Both the position numbers and the translations under genes were made by a program. A DNA stretch of 64,000 bases from Rhodobacter flavimaris (GTDB taxonomy: Bacteria; Pseudomonadota; Alphaproteobacteria; Rhodobacterales; Rhodobacteraceae): assembly GCF_021378075.1 (NCBI RefSeq), contig NZ_JAJUOS010000010.1, positions 62,001-126,000 on the forward strand, in the 5' to 3' direction. How positions within the stretch are numbered: the first letter of the stretch is position 1; each line of letters begins with the position of its first letter. Below are positions 1 to 10,610 of the stretch, piece by piece. Under the pieces are notes generated by a model. The model was given only the letters and a program-made list of their open reading frames with translations. It was not told where the DNA came from and made no database searches.

Positions 1-1139
1 CCGCGCAGGCGCGACTGGATGTTTTCCTCGGTCACGTCGGGCTTGGTGCCCTCCATCAGATGCGCAAGCGCGCCTTCGACCGAATGGCGGCTTTCCTCGA
101 TCGAGACGGTATCGAGCCGACAGCCCAACCGCCGCGCCGCATCCGCCGCATCGTCCAACGACCCCTGCGACGTGAAACGCGAGGGCAGCATGACGCAATG
201 CACATTCTCGGGCCCCATCGCATCGGCCGCGATTGTCGCCACCAGCGCCGAGTCGATCCCGCCCGACAGGCCCAGCACAACCTTCTTGAAGCCCGACTTG
301 GCCAGGTAGTCATGCAGGCCCATGACCATAGCGCGGTAATCCTGCTCCCAATCCTCGGGCTGCGCGTCCTTGCGGCCGGGCAGCGCGCGCCAGCCCTCGG
401 GGCCGCGCTGAAAATCGACATGGTCGATGACCTCGTCGAACGGCGCGAAATGCGCGGCCATCTCGCCATGCGGGTTCAGAACGAAGCTTGATCCGTCGAA
501 AAGCTGGTCATCCTGTCCGCCGACCATGTTGAGGTAAACCAGCGGCAGCCCCGTCTCGACCACCCGCGCCACAGCGACATTCATCCGCAGGTCAAGCTTG
601 CGGCGGCGATAGGGAGAGCCGTTCGGCACCAGCAGGATCTCGGCCCCGGTCTCGGCCAGCGTCTCGGCCACGTCCGGGTGCCAGGCATCTTCGCACACCG
701 GCGTGCCGATGCGCAGCGGCCCGATCCGGTACGGCCCCGAGATCGGCCCCGAATCGAACAGGCGCATCTCGTCGAAGACATCCTCATGCGGCAGGTGATG
801 CTTGAGCAGCCGGGCCACGACCTTGCCCTCCTGCAAGATCCAGTAGGCGTTGTAATGCCCGCTCTCGTCCCAGTAGGGCCCGCCGATGCCAAGCGCGGGG
901 CCATCGGTGATCTTCGCGGCCAAGGCCTCCATCGCCGCCATGGCATCGCGCACGAACACGGGTTTGAGCACCAGATCCTGCGTCTGATAGCCGGTCAGGA
1001 ACATCTCGGGCAGGGCCACCATCTGCGCCCCGGCGCGCTTGCCCTCTTGCCAGACGGCCAGCGCCTTGTCGGCATTGGCCCCAAACGCGCCCACGGTGGC
1101 GTTCAACTGGGCAAGGGTCAGGCGAAATGTCTCGGCCAT
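1..1139 (-). CDS. nadE: NAD+ synthase, glutamine-hydrolysing (3' end off window)
   Basis: Cytoplasmic enzyme making NAD+ from deamido-NAD+, ATP and glutamine, the last step of NAD biosynthesis. The reading frame starts with an ATG at 1139 preceded by an AGAGGAG ribosome-binding site. It opens with a nitrilase-fold glutaminase domain (MAETFRLTLAQLNATVGAF, then the catalytic-Glu type motif ALPEMFLTGY). The frame stays open to the window edge, where the encoded residues (EGTKPDVTEENIQSRLRG) match the SGGxDS-type synthetase domain near the C-terminus of the family. About 380 codons are visible of the usual 550. The gene is divergent from the MORN protein gene. The identification is by domain order and family motifs and I am confident of it. 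The C-terminus cannot be assessed. Confidence 0.93.
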   Translation of the reverse strand, partial: MAETFRLTLAQLNATVGAFGANADKALAVWQEGKRAGAQMVALPEMFLTGYQTQDLVLKPVFVRDAMAAMEALAAKITDGPALGIGGPYWDESGHYNAYWILQEGKVVARLLKHHLPHEDVFDEMRLFDSGPISGPYRIGPLRIGTPVCEDAWHPDVAETLAETGAEILLVPNGSPYRRRKLDLRMNVAVARVVETGLPLVYLNMVGGQDDQLFDGSSFVLNPHGEMAAHFAPFDEVIDHVDFQRGPEGWRALPGRKDAQPEDWEQDYRAMVMGLHDYLAKSGFKKVVLGLSGGIDSALVATIAADAMGPENVHCVMLPSRFTSQGSLDDAADAARRLGCRLDTVSIEESRHSVEGALAHLMEGTKPDVTEENIQSRLR

Positions 1140-1259
1140 TGGCGGCTCCTCTTACACGTCTGGCTTGGTTTAGCGCCAAGGCTGACCGGTTGAAAGGCAG
1201 GCTGCGTCAAATTTGCCCCGTTCGGCAAGGCTTGGCACCCGCGACGCCCCGCGGAACGC

Positions 1260-1288
1260 TTGTCTCGGCCCAAAGCTGCCTTTAGGCT
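1260..1288 (+). promoter_or_regulatory. weak candidate promoter for the MORN protein gene
   Basis: TTGTCT (1260-1265) and TAGGCT (1283-1288) are separated by 17 bp in the 200-bp gap between the divergent nadE and MORN genes, 52 bp before the MORN start codon. The -35 box is fair and the -10 box matches only half of the consensus. This is sequence resemblance only. Confidence 0.25.
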
Positions 1289-1339
1289 GTGCACGCCCGG
1301 GCAGAGCAGGCCACGGGCCAAGATTGATAGGGGGCACGT

Positions 1340-2797
1340 ATGGCAGGCAACGGCAGCAGGGTCGGTCAATTCCGGGCATATGGTCTGGCACTGGCACTCT
1401 CGGGCCTTGCGGCATCGCTGCCGCTGAGCGTGGCGGCGCAGGACGTCGTTACCAAGCAATATGACGACGGCGGCGTCTATGAGGGCACCTTCAAGGACGG
1501 CAAGCAGCACGGCACCGGCAGCTACCGCCTGCCCTCGGGCTATGAATATGACGGCGACTGGGTCATGGGTGAGATCCTGGGCCAGGGCCGCGCGAAATTC
1601 CCCAACGGCTCGGTCTATGAGGGCCAGTTCGCCAAGGGCGAGCCGAACGGCAAGGGCAAGATCACCTTCGCCGATGGCGGCACCTATGAGGGCGACTGGG
1701 TCGCGGGCCAGATCACCGGCGAGGGCGTGGCGACCTATGCCAACGGCACCACCTACACCGGCACCTTCAAGAACGCGCTGCATGACGGCAAGGGCGTGCT
1801 GACCGGCCCTGACGGCTACCGCTACGAGGGCGACTGGGTCGCCGGCGTCAAGCAGGGCAAGGGCAAGATCACCTACCCCGATGGCGCGGTCTATGAGGGC
1901 GACATGCTGGCCGGGCTGCGCGCCGGTCAAGGTAAGCTGAGCATGGCCGACGGGCTGACCTATGAGGGCGGCTGGAAAGAGGGCCAGATGGACGGCGCCG
2001 GGCGCCTCGTGCAGGGCAATGGCGATGTCTTCGAGGGCTCGATGGCCAGAGGCAAGCGCGAGGGGCCGGGCAAGGTGACCTATGCGAACGGCGATGTTTA
2101 CGAGGGCGGCTTCGTCGCCGACCGCCGTCAGGGCAAGGGTATCTTCCGCGGCACCGATGGCTATATCTATGACGGCGACTGGTTCGAGGGCCGGATCGAA
2201 GGCACTGGCACCGTGACCTACCCCGATGGCTCGGTCTATGCCGGGCAGTTCGTGAACGACCTGCCACAGGGCAAGGGTCTGATCACCTATCCCGATGGCT
2301 CGACCTATGAGGGCGACTGGCAGGCGGGCGTGATCGAGGGTACCGGCGTCGCGCGCTATGCCAACGGGCTGGTCTATGAGGGCCAGTTCCTCGCCGCGCG
2401 CAACCACGGCATGGGCAAGATGACCTATCCCGACGGCTACACTTACGAAGGCCAGTGGGCCGATGGCCAGCGCCACGGCCAGGGCCGCGCGACCTATTCC
2501 GACGGCACGGTTTACGAGGGCAATTTCGAGGCCGGCCAACGCTCGGGCCGAGGCAAGATCACCATGCCGGGCGGCTTCACCTATCAGGGCGGCTGGCGCA
2601 GCGGCGAGATCGACGGCGAAGGCGTGGCCACCTATGCCAATGGCGATGTCTATGAAGGCACCTTCGTCATGGGCAAGCGCCAGGGTAAGGGCGTGATGCG
2701 CTATGCCTCGGGCGAGGTCGCCTCGGGCACCTGGAACGAGAACGTTCTGACCGAGGAAGCCCCGGCACCGGCCGCTGCGGCGCCCGCAGGGAACTGA
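1340..2797 (+). CDS. exported MORN-repeat protein
   Basis: 485-residue protein. Residues 1-34 form a Sec signal peptide (hydrophobic GLALALSGLAASLPLSVAAQD with a likely cut after VAA), so the protein is probably periplasmic or surface-located. The rest, from about residue 40 to 470, is an unbroken run of about 19 MORN units of 23 residues each (pattern PDGxxYEGxFxxGxxxGKGxxTY). A 15-residue Ala/Pro tail follows. MORN repeats form extended beta-hairpin solenoids that bind proteins or lipids. No catalytic domain is present, so a scaffold or envelope role is an inference. The ATG at 1340 follows a GGGGG purine run. The gene is monocistronic, with the leuA leader downstream. The exact function is unknown. 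Confidence 0.88.
   Translation: MAGNGSRVGQFRAYGLALALSGLAASLPLSVAAQDVVTKQYDDGGVYEGTFKDGKQHGTGSYRLPSGYEYDGDWVMGEILGQGRAKFPNGSVYEGQFAKGEPNGKGKITFADGGTYEGDWVAGQITGEGVATYANGTTYTGTFKNALHDGKGVLTGPDGYRYEGDWVAGVKQGKGKITYPDGAVYEGDMLAGLRAGQGKLSMADGLTYEGGWKEGQMDGAGRLVQGNGDVFEGSMARGKREGPGKVTYANGDVYEGGFVADRRQGKGIFRGTDGYIYDGDWFEGRIEGTGTVTYPDGSVYAGQFVNDLPQGKGLITYPDGSTYEGDWQAGVIEGTGVARYANGLVYEGQFLAARNHGMGKMTYPDGYTYEGQWADGQRHGQGRATYSDGTVYEGNFEAGQRSGRGKITMPGGFTYQGGWRSGEIDGEGVATYANGDVYEGTFVMGKRQGKGVMRYASGEVASGTWNENVLTEEAPAPAAAAPAGN
1457..2749 (+). repeat. tandem 69-bp repeats encoding MORN units
   Basis: The coding sequence is about 19 imperfect head-to-tail 69-bp units. Within most of the array the aromatic residue after YEG alternates between Phe (EGxF) and Trp (EGDW). 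This implies a 138-bp double unit that has been duplicated. The alternation slips once, around units 9 and 10, where Met and Phe units are adjacent. Confidence 0.85.
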
Positions 2798-2854
2798 GTC
2801 CCGCGCATCGCCGCTAGTGCGGATCGCTCCGCGCCACACGATCGGCATTTTTCG

Positions 2855-2883
2855 CTTTTCAATCGCGCGCGACGCCCTATAGT
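2855..2883 (+). promoter_or_regulatory. candidate promoter for the leuL-leuA transcript
   Basis: A TATAGT -10 box (2878-2883) lies 17 bp after a poor, T-rich -35 region (CTTTTC, 2855-2860). Transcription would begin near 2890, which is almost at the first ATG of the leader peptide at 2892. The leader would then be leaderless, or would start at the in-frame ATGs at 2901 or 2904. Sequence resemblance only. Confidence 0.35.
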
Positions 2884-2891
2884 CCGACCCC

Positions 2892-2984
2892 ATGACACGG
2901 ATGATGAACATTTCGACCGACCGCACCGGGGCCTTAGCCCCCGGCCTGTCCGTCCGTGGTCTCCTTCTTCTTAGCAGCCTCTGA
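2892..2984 (+). CDS. leuL: leucine-rich leader peptide upstream of leuA
   Basis: A 30-codon frame (MTRMMNISTDRTGALAPGLS, then VRGLLLLSSL) ends at TGA 2984, 117 bp before leuA. Four consecutive leucine codons (CTC CTT CTT CTT, 2961-2972) and a final CTC just before the stop form the classic control region of a leucine attenuator. CTT is a minor leucine codon in such a GC-rich genome, which would sharpen the response to charged tRNA-Leu. In-frame ATGs at 2892, 2901 and 2904 are all possible starts. No strong ribosome-binding site is visible. The peptide is expected to have no function beyond sensing translation rate. Leader-peptide attenuation of branched-chain amino acid genes is well known in proteobacteria; its operation here is inferred. 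Confidence 0.75.
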   Translation: MTRMMNISTDRTGALAPGLSVRGLLLLSSL

Positions 2985-2990
2985 GCGTGC

Positions 2991-3063
2991 CTTCGGGCGC
3001 GACCGCTCAGGGGTATCCAGCGCCCGAAGTTCCCGAAGCCCAAGCGAGTGCTGGCCTTCGGGG
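2991..3063 (+). promoter_or_regulatory. alternative RNA stems of the leuA attenuator
   Basis: Four complementary segments follow the leader peptide. A is CTTCGGGCGC (2991-3000) and B is GCGCCCGAAG (3020-3029), giving a perfect 10-bp A:B stem. C (CCCGAAG, 3032-3038) and D (CTTCGGG, 3056-3062) give a second stem. C repeats the core of B and D repeats the core of A, so B can pair with D, and A with C. A ribosome at the leader stop codon would cover A and release B, while one stalled at the Leu codons would leave A free. No U-run follows D, so the termination step may be Rho-dependent or otherwise unusual. Confidence 0.6.
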
Positions 3064-3101
3064 TTCCATGACGCTAAGGAAAATGACGAAGAGACAATCC
3101 C

Positions 3102-4673
<1,572 letters not shown>

Positions 4674-4691
4674 TCGGGGTTTCGACCCATG

Positions 4692-4724
4692 GGCGCCGCG
4701 CGGAACCCCGCGCGGCGCCTTTTT
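4692..4724 (+). terminator. rho-independent terminator of leuA
   Basis: A perfect 12-bp GC-rich inverted repeat (GGCGCCGCGCGG, 4692-4703, with CCGCGCGGCGCC, 4708-4719) around a 4-nt loop is followed directly by TTTTT. It lies 18 bp after the leuA stop. The remaining 283 bp up to mreB hold no gene I can support. Confidence 0.9.
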
Positions 4725-4968
4725 CATGCGCAAGGGCAGGTTCGAAAATGGAAACTTCCGCCGCGCGACCCGGAAATCGGCCGTCTGGCGCACGATTTCG
4801 TGAGATGTTGGAAATAGTCAATTCCCAGGTCCAACGAGACGACCATTTCAGCAGGAAAATTGCAAAACGGAAAACACCCGGCAGCCGATACGCGGAATGC
4901 CGCGTGCCCGCCCCGGTGCGACAGGGATTCGGCTTCCGCATTTGCGGCGCTTTGCCTATACGGACTGA

Positions 4969-6054
<1,086 letters not shown>

Positions 6055-6068
6055 CACCGTCAGCGGAC

Positions 6069-6084
6069 GGGGGGCTTGCCCCCC
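6069..6084 (+). other. intercistronic hairpin mreB/mreC
   Basis: GGGGGG and CCCCCC arms around CTTG sit in the 45-bp space between mreB and mreC. No U-tract follows, so a role in mRNA processing or in balancing MreB against downstream products is more likely than termination. Confidence 0.4.
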
Positions 6085-6099
6085 TAGGCGGAGGCGCGA

Positions 6100-6993
6100 T
6101 TGGCACGCAATCGGGACGATCAGGATTACGCAGGCCCCCTGCGCCGCATCGGCATTGCGGCGCTGATCCTTGTGCTGGCCGCGACCTTCCTTGTCTGGCG
6201 CATCGACAGTCCGCGGGTTGAACGCTTCCGCGCCAATTTCATCGACCGTTTCGTGCCGACCTTCGACTGGGCCATGGTGCCAGTGACGAATGTACTTGGC
6301 ATGGTCGAGGGCTTCCGCTCCTACGCGCGCATCTACGAGCAAAACCAGGAGCTGCGCCGCGAGTTGCAGCAGATGAAGTCCTGGAAAGAGGCCGCCGTTC
6401 AGCTGGAGCAGCAAAACGCCAAGCTCTTGGCGCAGAACCAGGTGCGGCTCGACCCCAAGCTGACCTCGGTTTCCGGCGTCGTGCTGGCGGATTCGGGCAG
6501 CCCGTTCCGGCAATCGGTTCTGCTCAACGTAGGCTCGCGCGACGGGATCGTGGATGGCTGGGCGACGATGGACGGGCTGGGGCTGGTGGGCCGCATCTCG
6601 GGCGTCGGGCGCACGACAAGCCGCGTCGTGCTGCTGACCGATTCCTCGTCGCGCATCCCGGTCACGATCCAGCCCTCGGGGCAGCGCTCGATCCTGACGG
6701 GTGACAACTCGCCCTTCCCGCCGCTCGACTTCCTTGAGAACCCCGATCAGATCCGCCCCGGCGACCGGGTGATCTCGTCCGGCGATGGGGGCGTTTTCCC
6801 GGCCGGCCTTCTGGTTGGGCAGGTGATGCAGGGCCAGGACCGGCGCCTGCGCGTGCGCCTTTCGGCCGATTACGAGCGGCTGGATTTCCTGCGCGTGCTG
6901 CGCTCGCACCCGGCCGAGCAGTTGCAGGATGCAGGCCCCCTGATCCCGCCACCGCCCGCGACGATCGAGATGTCGGAGGGCGGCAATGGTTGA
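6100..6993 (+). CDS. mreC: rod-shape-determining protein MreC
   Basis: Periplasmic bitopic scaffold of the elongasome that binds MreD, RodA and PBP2. 297 residues: a basic cytoplasmic head, one transmembrane helix at about residues 17-34 (RIGIAALILVLAATFLVW), a coiled coil at about 75-110 (QNQELRRELQQMKSW), then the paired beta-barrel region with LLNVGSRDGIVDGWATMDG and DRVISSGDGGVFPAGLLVG. The start is TTG 6100, supported by a GGCGGAGG ribosome-binding site 7 bp upstream; no ATG fits the conserved N-terminus. The 3' end overlaps mreD by 8 bp. Confidence 0.94.
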   Translation: MARNRDDQDYAGPLRRIGIAALILVLAATFLVWRIDSPRVERFRANFIDRFVPTFDWAMVPVTNVLGMVEGFRSYARIYEQNQELRRELQQMKSWKEAAVQLEQQNAKLLAQNQVRLDPKLTSVSGVVLADSGSPFRQSVLLNVGSRDGIVDGWATMDGLGLVGRISGVGRTTSRVVLLTDSSSRIPVTIQPSGQRSILTGDNSPFPPLDFLENPDQIRPGDRVISSGDGGVFPAGLLVGQVMQGQDRRLRVRLSADYERLDFLRVLRSHPAEQLQDAGPLIPPPPATIEMSEGGNG

Positions 6994-7525
6994 TCCGCTG
7001 ACCAGACGCCGGATTGCGCATCGCGCACTCTATATCGGGCTGGTGGCGGCGATCCTGTTCCTGCGTCTGCTGCCGGTCAACCCGATGGCCCACGGCATCC
7101 CCGGCCCCGACCTGACGCTCGCACTGACGCTGGCCTGGGTGCTGCGCCGCCCCGATTACGTGCCCGCGCTGCTGATCGTCGCGGCCTTCCTGCTCGAAGA
7201 CCTGATGTTCTGGCGCCCGGTGGGCCTTTGGGCGCTGATCGTCCTTGTCGGGACCGAATTTCTGCGCGCCCGCGAAGGCGCCACCCGCGACCTGCCTTTC
7301 TTGCTGGAAATGGCGCTGGTTGCGGGCGTGATGGTGGCCATGCTGCTTCTCAACCGTATGATCCTTGGTCTGGCGATGGTCGATCAACCCGCCCTTGGCC
7401 TTGAACTGCTGCGACTGGTGATGACCCTGATCGCCTATCCTTTCGTCGTCGCGCTGTCGCGGCTTGCCTTCGGGCTGCGACGCGCAGCCCCGGGCGAGAT
7501 CGACCCGCTCGGGCATCGACTGTGA
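6986..7525 (+). CDS. mreD: rod-shape-determining protein MreD
   Basis: Small integral membrane protein of the elongasome, 179 residues with about five hydrophobic segments (for example ALYIGLVAAILFLRLLP and FVVALSRLAFGL). Sequence conservation in this family is low, so the call rests on size, hydrophobicity and its fixed position between mreC and mrdA. The start overlaps the end of mreC by 8 bp, indicating translational coupling. It ends 10 bp before the mrdA start. Confidence 0.9.
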   Translation: MVDPLTRRRIAHRALYIGLVAAILFLRLLPVNPMAHGIPGPDLTLALTLAWVLRRPDYVPALLIVAAFLLEDLMFWRPVGLWALIVLVGTEFLRAREGATRDLPFLLEMALVAGVMVAMLLLNRMILGLAMVDQPALGLELLRLVMTLIAYPFVVALSRLAFGLRRAAPGEIDPLGHRL

Positions 7526-7535
7526 GGGCGCAGGC

Positions 7536-9458
7536 ATGAGACGCTCGGAAAAACAGACGCAGGAAAGCCGCTCGACGATCACCCGTCGCGGGCTGATGCT
7601 GGGTGCCGCGCAGGCGGCGATCGTCGCCACGCTCGGGCTTAGGATGCGCAAGATGCAGCTGGAGCAGGCCGACGAATACCGCCTGCTGGCCGAGGGCAAC
7701 TCGGTCAAGATTCGCCTTATCCCGCCCGCGCGCGGTCTGATCCATGACCGCAACGGCACCATTATTGCCGGGAACGAGCAGAATTACCGCGTGACGATCA
7801 CCCGTGAGGATGCGGGCGATGTCGCGCAGCTTCTGGCCGATCTGCGCCGCCTGATCGCGATCACCGACGAAGAGGCCGCCGAGGTTCTGGCCGAGATCAA
7901 GCGTCGCCCGCCGCACGCGCCCGTCACCGTCGCCGACCGGCTCAGCTGGGAGGAATTCTCGCGCGTGGCCGTCAATGCCCCCGCCCTGCCCGGCGTGACG
8001 CCGGATGTGGGCCTGTCGCGGCTTTATCCGCAGCGGGGCGATTTTGCCCATGTCATCGGCTATGTCGGCCCGGTCTCGGATTATGACCTCAGCCAGATCG
8101 CCGACCCGGACCCGCTCTTGCGTATTCCCAAGTTCCAGCTTGGCAAGCTAGGCGTCGAGGCCAAGCTTGAGGACGATCTGCGCGGCCATGCCGGCCAGCG
8201 CCGGGTCGAGGTAAACAGCGCCGGCCGCGAGATGCGCGAATTGGACCGCCGCGAGGGCGACCCCGGCGTGAACCTGCAACTGACGCTCGATTACCGGCTG
8301 CAAAACTTCGCCCATCAGCGCCTTGGCGAGGAATCCGCCGCCGCCGTGGTGATGGATGTGACCAATGGCGATATCCTGGCGATCACCTCGGCGCCGTCCT
8401 TCGACCCCAACCTCTTCGTGCGCGGGATCTCGTCCGCCGATTACCGCACGCTGACCAATGACGATCACCGCCCGCTGGCCGACAAGACGGTACAGGGCCT
8501 CTACCCGCCTGGCTCGACCTTCAAGATGGTGACCGCGCTGGCGGCGCTTGAGGGTGGCGTGATCGGCCCCGAGGAAACCGTCTATTGCCCCGGCCATATC
8601 GAGATGGGCGGGCGGCGCTTTCACTGCTGGAAGCGCGCGGGCCATGGCCGCGTGAACGTGGTGCAAAGCCTCGAGCAGTCCTGCGACGTCTTCTACTACG
8701 AGGTCGCGCAAAAGATCGGTATCGACAAGATCGCCGAGATGGCGCGCAAGCTGGGCCTTGGCACGCGCCACGATCTACCGATGTCGGCGGTGGCCGAGGG
8801 GATCGCCCCCACCAAGGCCTGGAAGCAGGAGCGTTACGGCAAGGAATGGCGGATCGGCGACACGATCAACTCGTCGATCGGCCAGGGCTATGTGCTGGCC
8901 TCGCCGCTGCAACTGGCGGTGATGACCTGCCGCATCGCGACAGGGCGCGCGGTCAAGCCGCGGCTGATCCTGTCGCGCGACGGGGTCGAGGAACCTCTGG
9001 CCGAGGCCCCGCAGCTGGAGGTCAGCCCGGGCTGGCTTGACCAGGTGCGACGCGGCATGAACGCGGTGATCAACGGCTCGCACGGCACGGCGCGGGGCTC
9101 GCGCATCGTCGCCGCGGAATGGAAGATGGCGGGCAAGACCGGCACCAGCCAGGTGCGCTCGACCGTGGTAGATAACAAGGAAGTCCCGTGGGAGCAGCGC
9201 GACCACGCGCTGTTTGTCTGCTATGCGCCGGTGGACAATCCCAAATACGCAGTCGCGCTGATCGTCGAGCACGGCGGCGGCGGTTCAGCCGCGGCCGCCC
9301 CGATCGCGCGCGATATCATGCTGTTTGCCCTGAATAACGGGCTGCCCCCGCTGGCCGCCTACCCGGCCGAGCAGCGCGGCACGATCAAGACCCGGCAGGA
9401 CGAGATGCAGCTGATCGACCCCGAGACGGTCACCACCAGCGGCAAGAGCCGAGCCTGA
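7536..9458 (+). CDS. mrdA: penicillin-binding protein 2, peptidoglycan transpeptidase
   Basis: Class B PBP that cross-links peptidoglycan during elongation and works with RodA. 640 residues, usual for the family. It has a short cytoplasmic tail, one membrane anchor near residues 20-38, a dimerisation domain starting with the IRLIPPARGLIHDRNGTI motif, and a transpeptidase domain with SxxK in YPPGSTFKM (Ser327), SxN-type SSIGQGY and KTGTS. ATG 7536 is chosen because it lies 10 bp after the mreD stop and gives the canonical short N-terminus; an upstream in-frame extension would run into mreD. Confidence 0.95.
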   Translation: MRRSEKQTQESRSTITRRGLMLGAAQAAIVATLGLRMRKMQLEQADEYRLLAEGNSVKIRLIPPARGLIHDRNGTIIAGNEQNYRVTITREDAGDVAQLLADLRRLIAITDEEAAEVLAEIKRRPPHAPVTVADRLSWEEFSRVAVNAPALPGVTPDVGLSRLYPQRGDFAHVIGYVGPVSDYDLSQIADPDPLLRIPKFQLGKLGVEAKLEDDLRGHAGQRRVEVNSAGREMRELDRREGDPGVNLQLTLDYRLQNFAHQRLGEESAAAVVMDVTNGDILAITSAPSFDPNLFVRGISSADYRTLTNDDHRPLADKTVQGLYPPGSTFKMVTALAALEGGVIGPEETVYCPGHIEMGGRRFHCWKRAGHGRVNVVQSLEQSCDVFYYEVAQKIGIDKIAEMARKLGLGTRHDLPMSAVAEGIAPTKAWKQERYGKEWRIGDTINSSIGQGYVLASPLQLAVMTCRIATGRAVKPRLILSRDGVEEPLAEAPQLEVSPGWLDQVRRGMNAVINGSHGTARGSRIVAAEWKMAGKTGTSQVRSTVVDNKEVPWEQRDHALFVCYAPVDNPKYAVALIVEHGGGGSAAAAPIARDIMLFALNNGLPPLAAYPAEQRGTIKTRQDEMQLIDPETVTTSGKSRA

Positions 9459-9469
9459 GGGGGGATGGG

Positions 9470-10609
9470 ATGAGCTATCTTGAAAGCAATCTCAAGACGG
9501 TGCCGACCGGCCTGCGCAAGGTGCTTTACCTGAACTGGCCGTTGATCATCCTGCTCTCGGCTGTGGCTAGCTTCGGGTTCCTGATGCTCTACTCGGTCGC
9601 GGGCGGCAATGCCGAGACCTGGGCCGAGCCGCAGATGAAGCGCTTCGCGGCGGGCATGCTCGCGATGCTGATCGTCGGTTTCACCCCGATCTGGTTCTGG
9701 CGCAACATCTCGGCGCTGGCTTATCTGTTCGCGCTGCTGTTGCTGGTGGCGGTGGAGTTCTTCGGCGACATCGGCATGGGGGCACAGCGCTGGCTGGTGC
9801 TTGGCCCGATCCGCATCCAGCCCTCTGAACTGATGAAAATTGCCCTCGTGATGTTCCTGGCAGCCTATTACGACTGGCTCGACGTCAAGAAGACCTCGCG
9901 CCCGCTGTGGGTGCTGATCCCGGTGGCGATCATCCTCGTGCCCACCTTCCTCGTGCTGACCCAGCCCGACCTTGGCACGGCAGTCATGCTGGTTCTGGGC
10001 GGCGGGTTTGTCATGTTCGCGGCCGGGGTCAGCCTTTGGTACTTCGGCACGGTCATTGCGCTGGTCGTGGCGCTGATCTTCGGCGTTCTGGAAAGCCGTG
10101 GCACCGACTGGCAATTGCTGCACGACTACCAGTTCAAGCGGATCGACACCTTCCTCGATCCTGGCGCCGACCCGCTTGGCGCTGGCTACAACATCACCCA
10201 GGCGCAGATCGCGCTTGGCTCAGGCGGCTGGTCGGGGCGCGGCTACATGCAGGGCACCCAGTCACGGCTGAACTTCCTGCCCGAGAAACACACCGACTTT
10301 ATCTTTACCACGCTGGCGGAAGAGTTCGGCTTCATCGGGGCTTTCTCGCTCTTGATGCTTTACGCGGGGATCATCGCCTTTTGCATCTATGCCGCGCTGA
10401 TCAACAAGGACCGCTTTTCAAGCCTGCTGACATTGGGCATAGCCGGGACGTTCTTTTTCTTCTTCGCGATCAACATGGGCATGGTGATGGGGCTGATGCC
10501 GGTGGTGGGCGTGCCATTACCCCTTGTGTCCTACGGCGGGACGGCGATGATGATCCTTCTGGCGGCCTTCGGGCTGGTGCAGAGCGCGCATATCCATCGC
10601 CCGAGGTAA
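9470..10609 (+). CDS. rodA: rod-shape-determining SEDS glycosyltransferase RodA
   Basis: Polytopic inner-membrane peptidoglycan polymerase partnered with PBP2. 379 residues, about ten transmembrane helices. SEDS family landmarks are present: GAQRWLVLGPIRIQPSELMKI, TQPDLGTAVML, FLPEKHTDFIFTTLAEEFGF and PLPLVSYGGTAMM. The invariant Asp of the extracellular loop sits in the HTDFIF motif. It is the last gene of the mre-mrd operon, 11 bp after mrdA with a GGGGG-type ribosome-binding site. The next gene begins immediately (1 bp gap) and may be co-transcribed. Confidence 0.95.
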   Translation: MSYLESNLKTVPTGLRKVLYLNWPLIILLSAVASFGFLMLYSVAGGNAETWAEPQMKRFAAGMLAMLIVGFTPIWFWRNISALAYLFALLLLVAVEFFGDIGMGAQRWLVLGPIRIQPSELMKIALVMFLAAYYDWLDVKKTSRPLWVLIPVAIILVPTFLVLTQPDLGTAVMLVLGGGFVMFAAGVSLWYFGTVIALVVALIFGVLESRGTDWQLLHDYQFKRIDTFLDPGADPLGAGYNITQAQIALGSGGWSGRGYMQGTQSRLNFLPEKHTDFIFTTLAEEFGFIGAFSLLMLYAGIIAFCIYAALINKDRFSSLLTLGIAGTFFFFFAINMGMVMGLMPVVGVPLPLVSYGGTAMMILLAAFGLVQSAHIHRPR

Positions 10610-10610
10610 G

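Noticed and set aside
1457..2749. Regular repeats that might suggest a CRISPR array
   Set aside because: Units are contiguous, in frame and encode MORN motifs; there are no unique spacers. No CRISPR array or cas gene is present in the window.
1118..3043. Long open frame on the minus strand across the MORN gene (about 640 codons)
   Set aside because: It is antisense to a repetitive GC-rich coding sequence and its translation only mirrors the 69-bp repeat. It has no domain and no ribosome-binding site.
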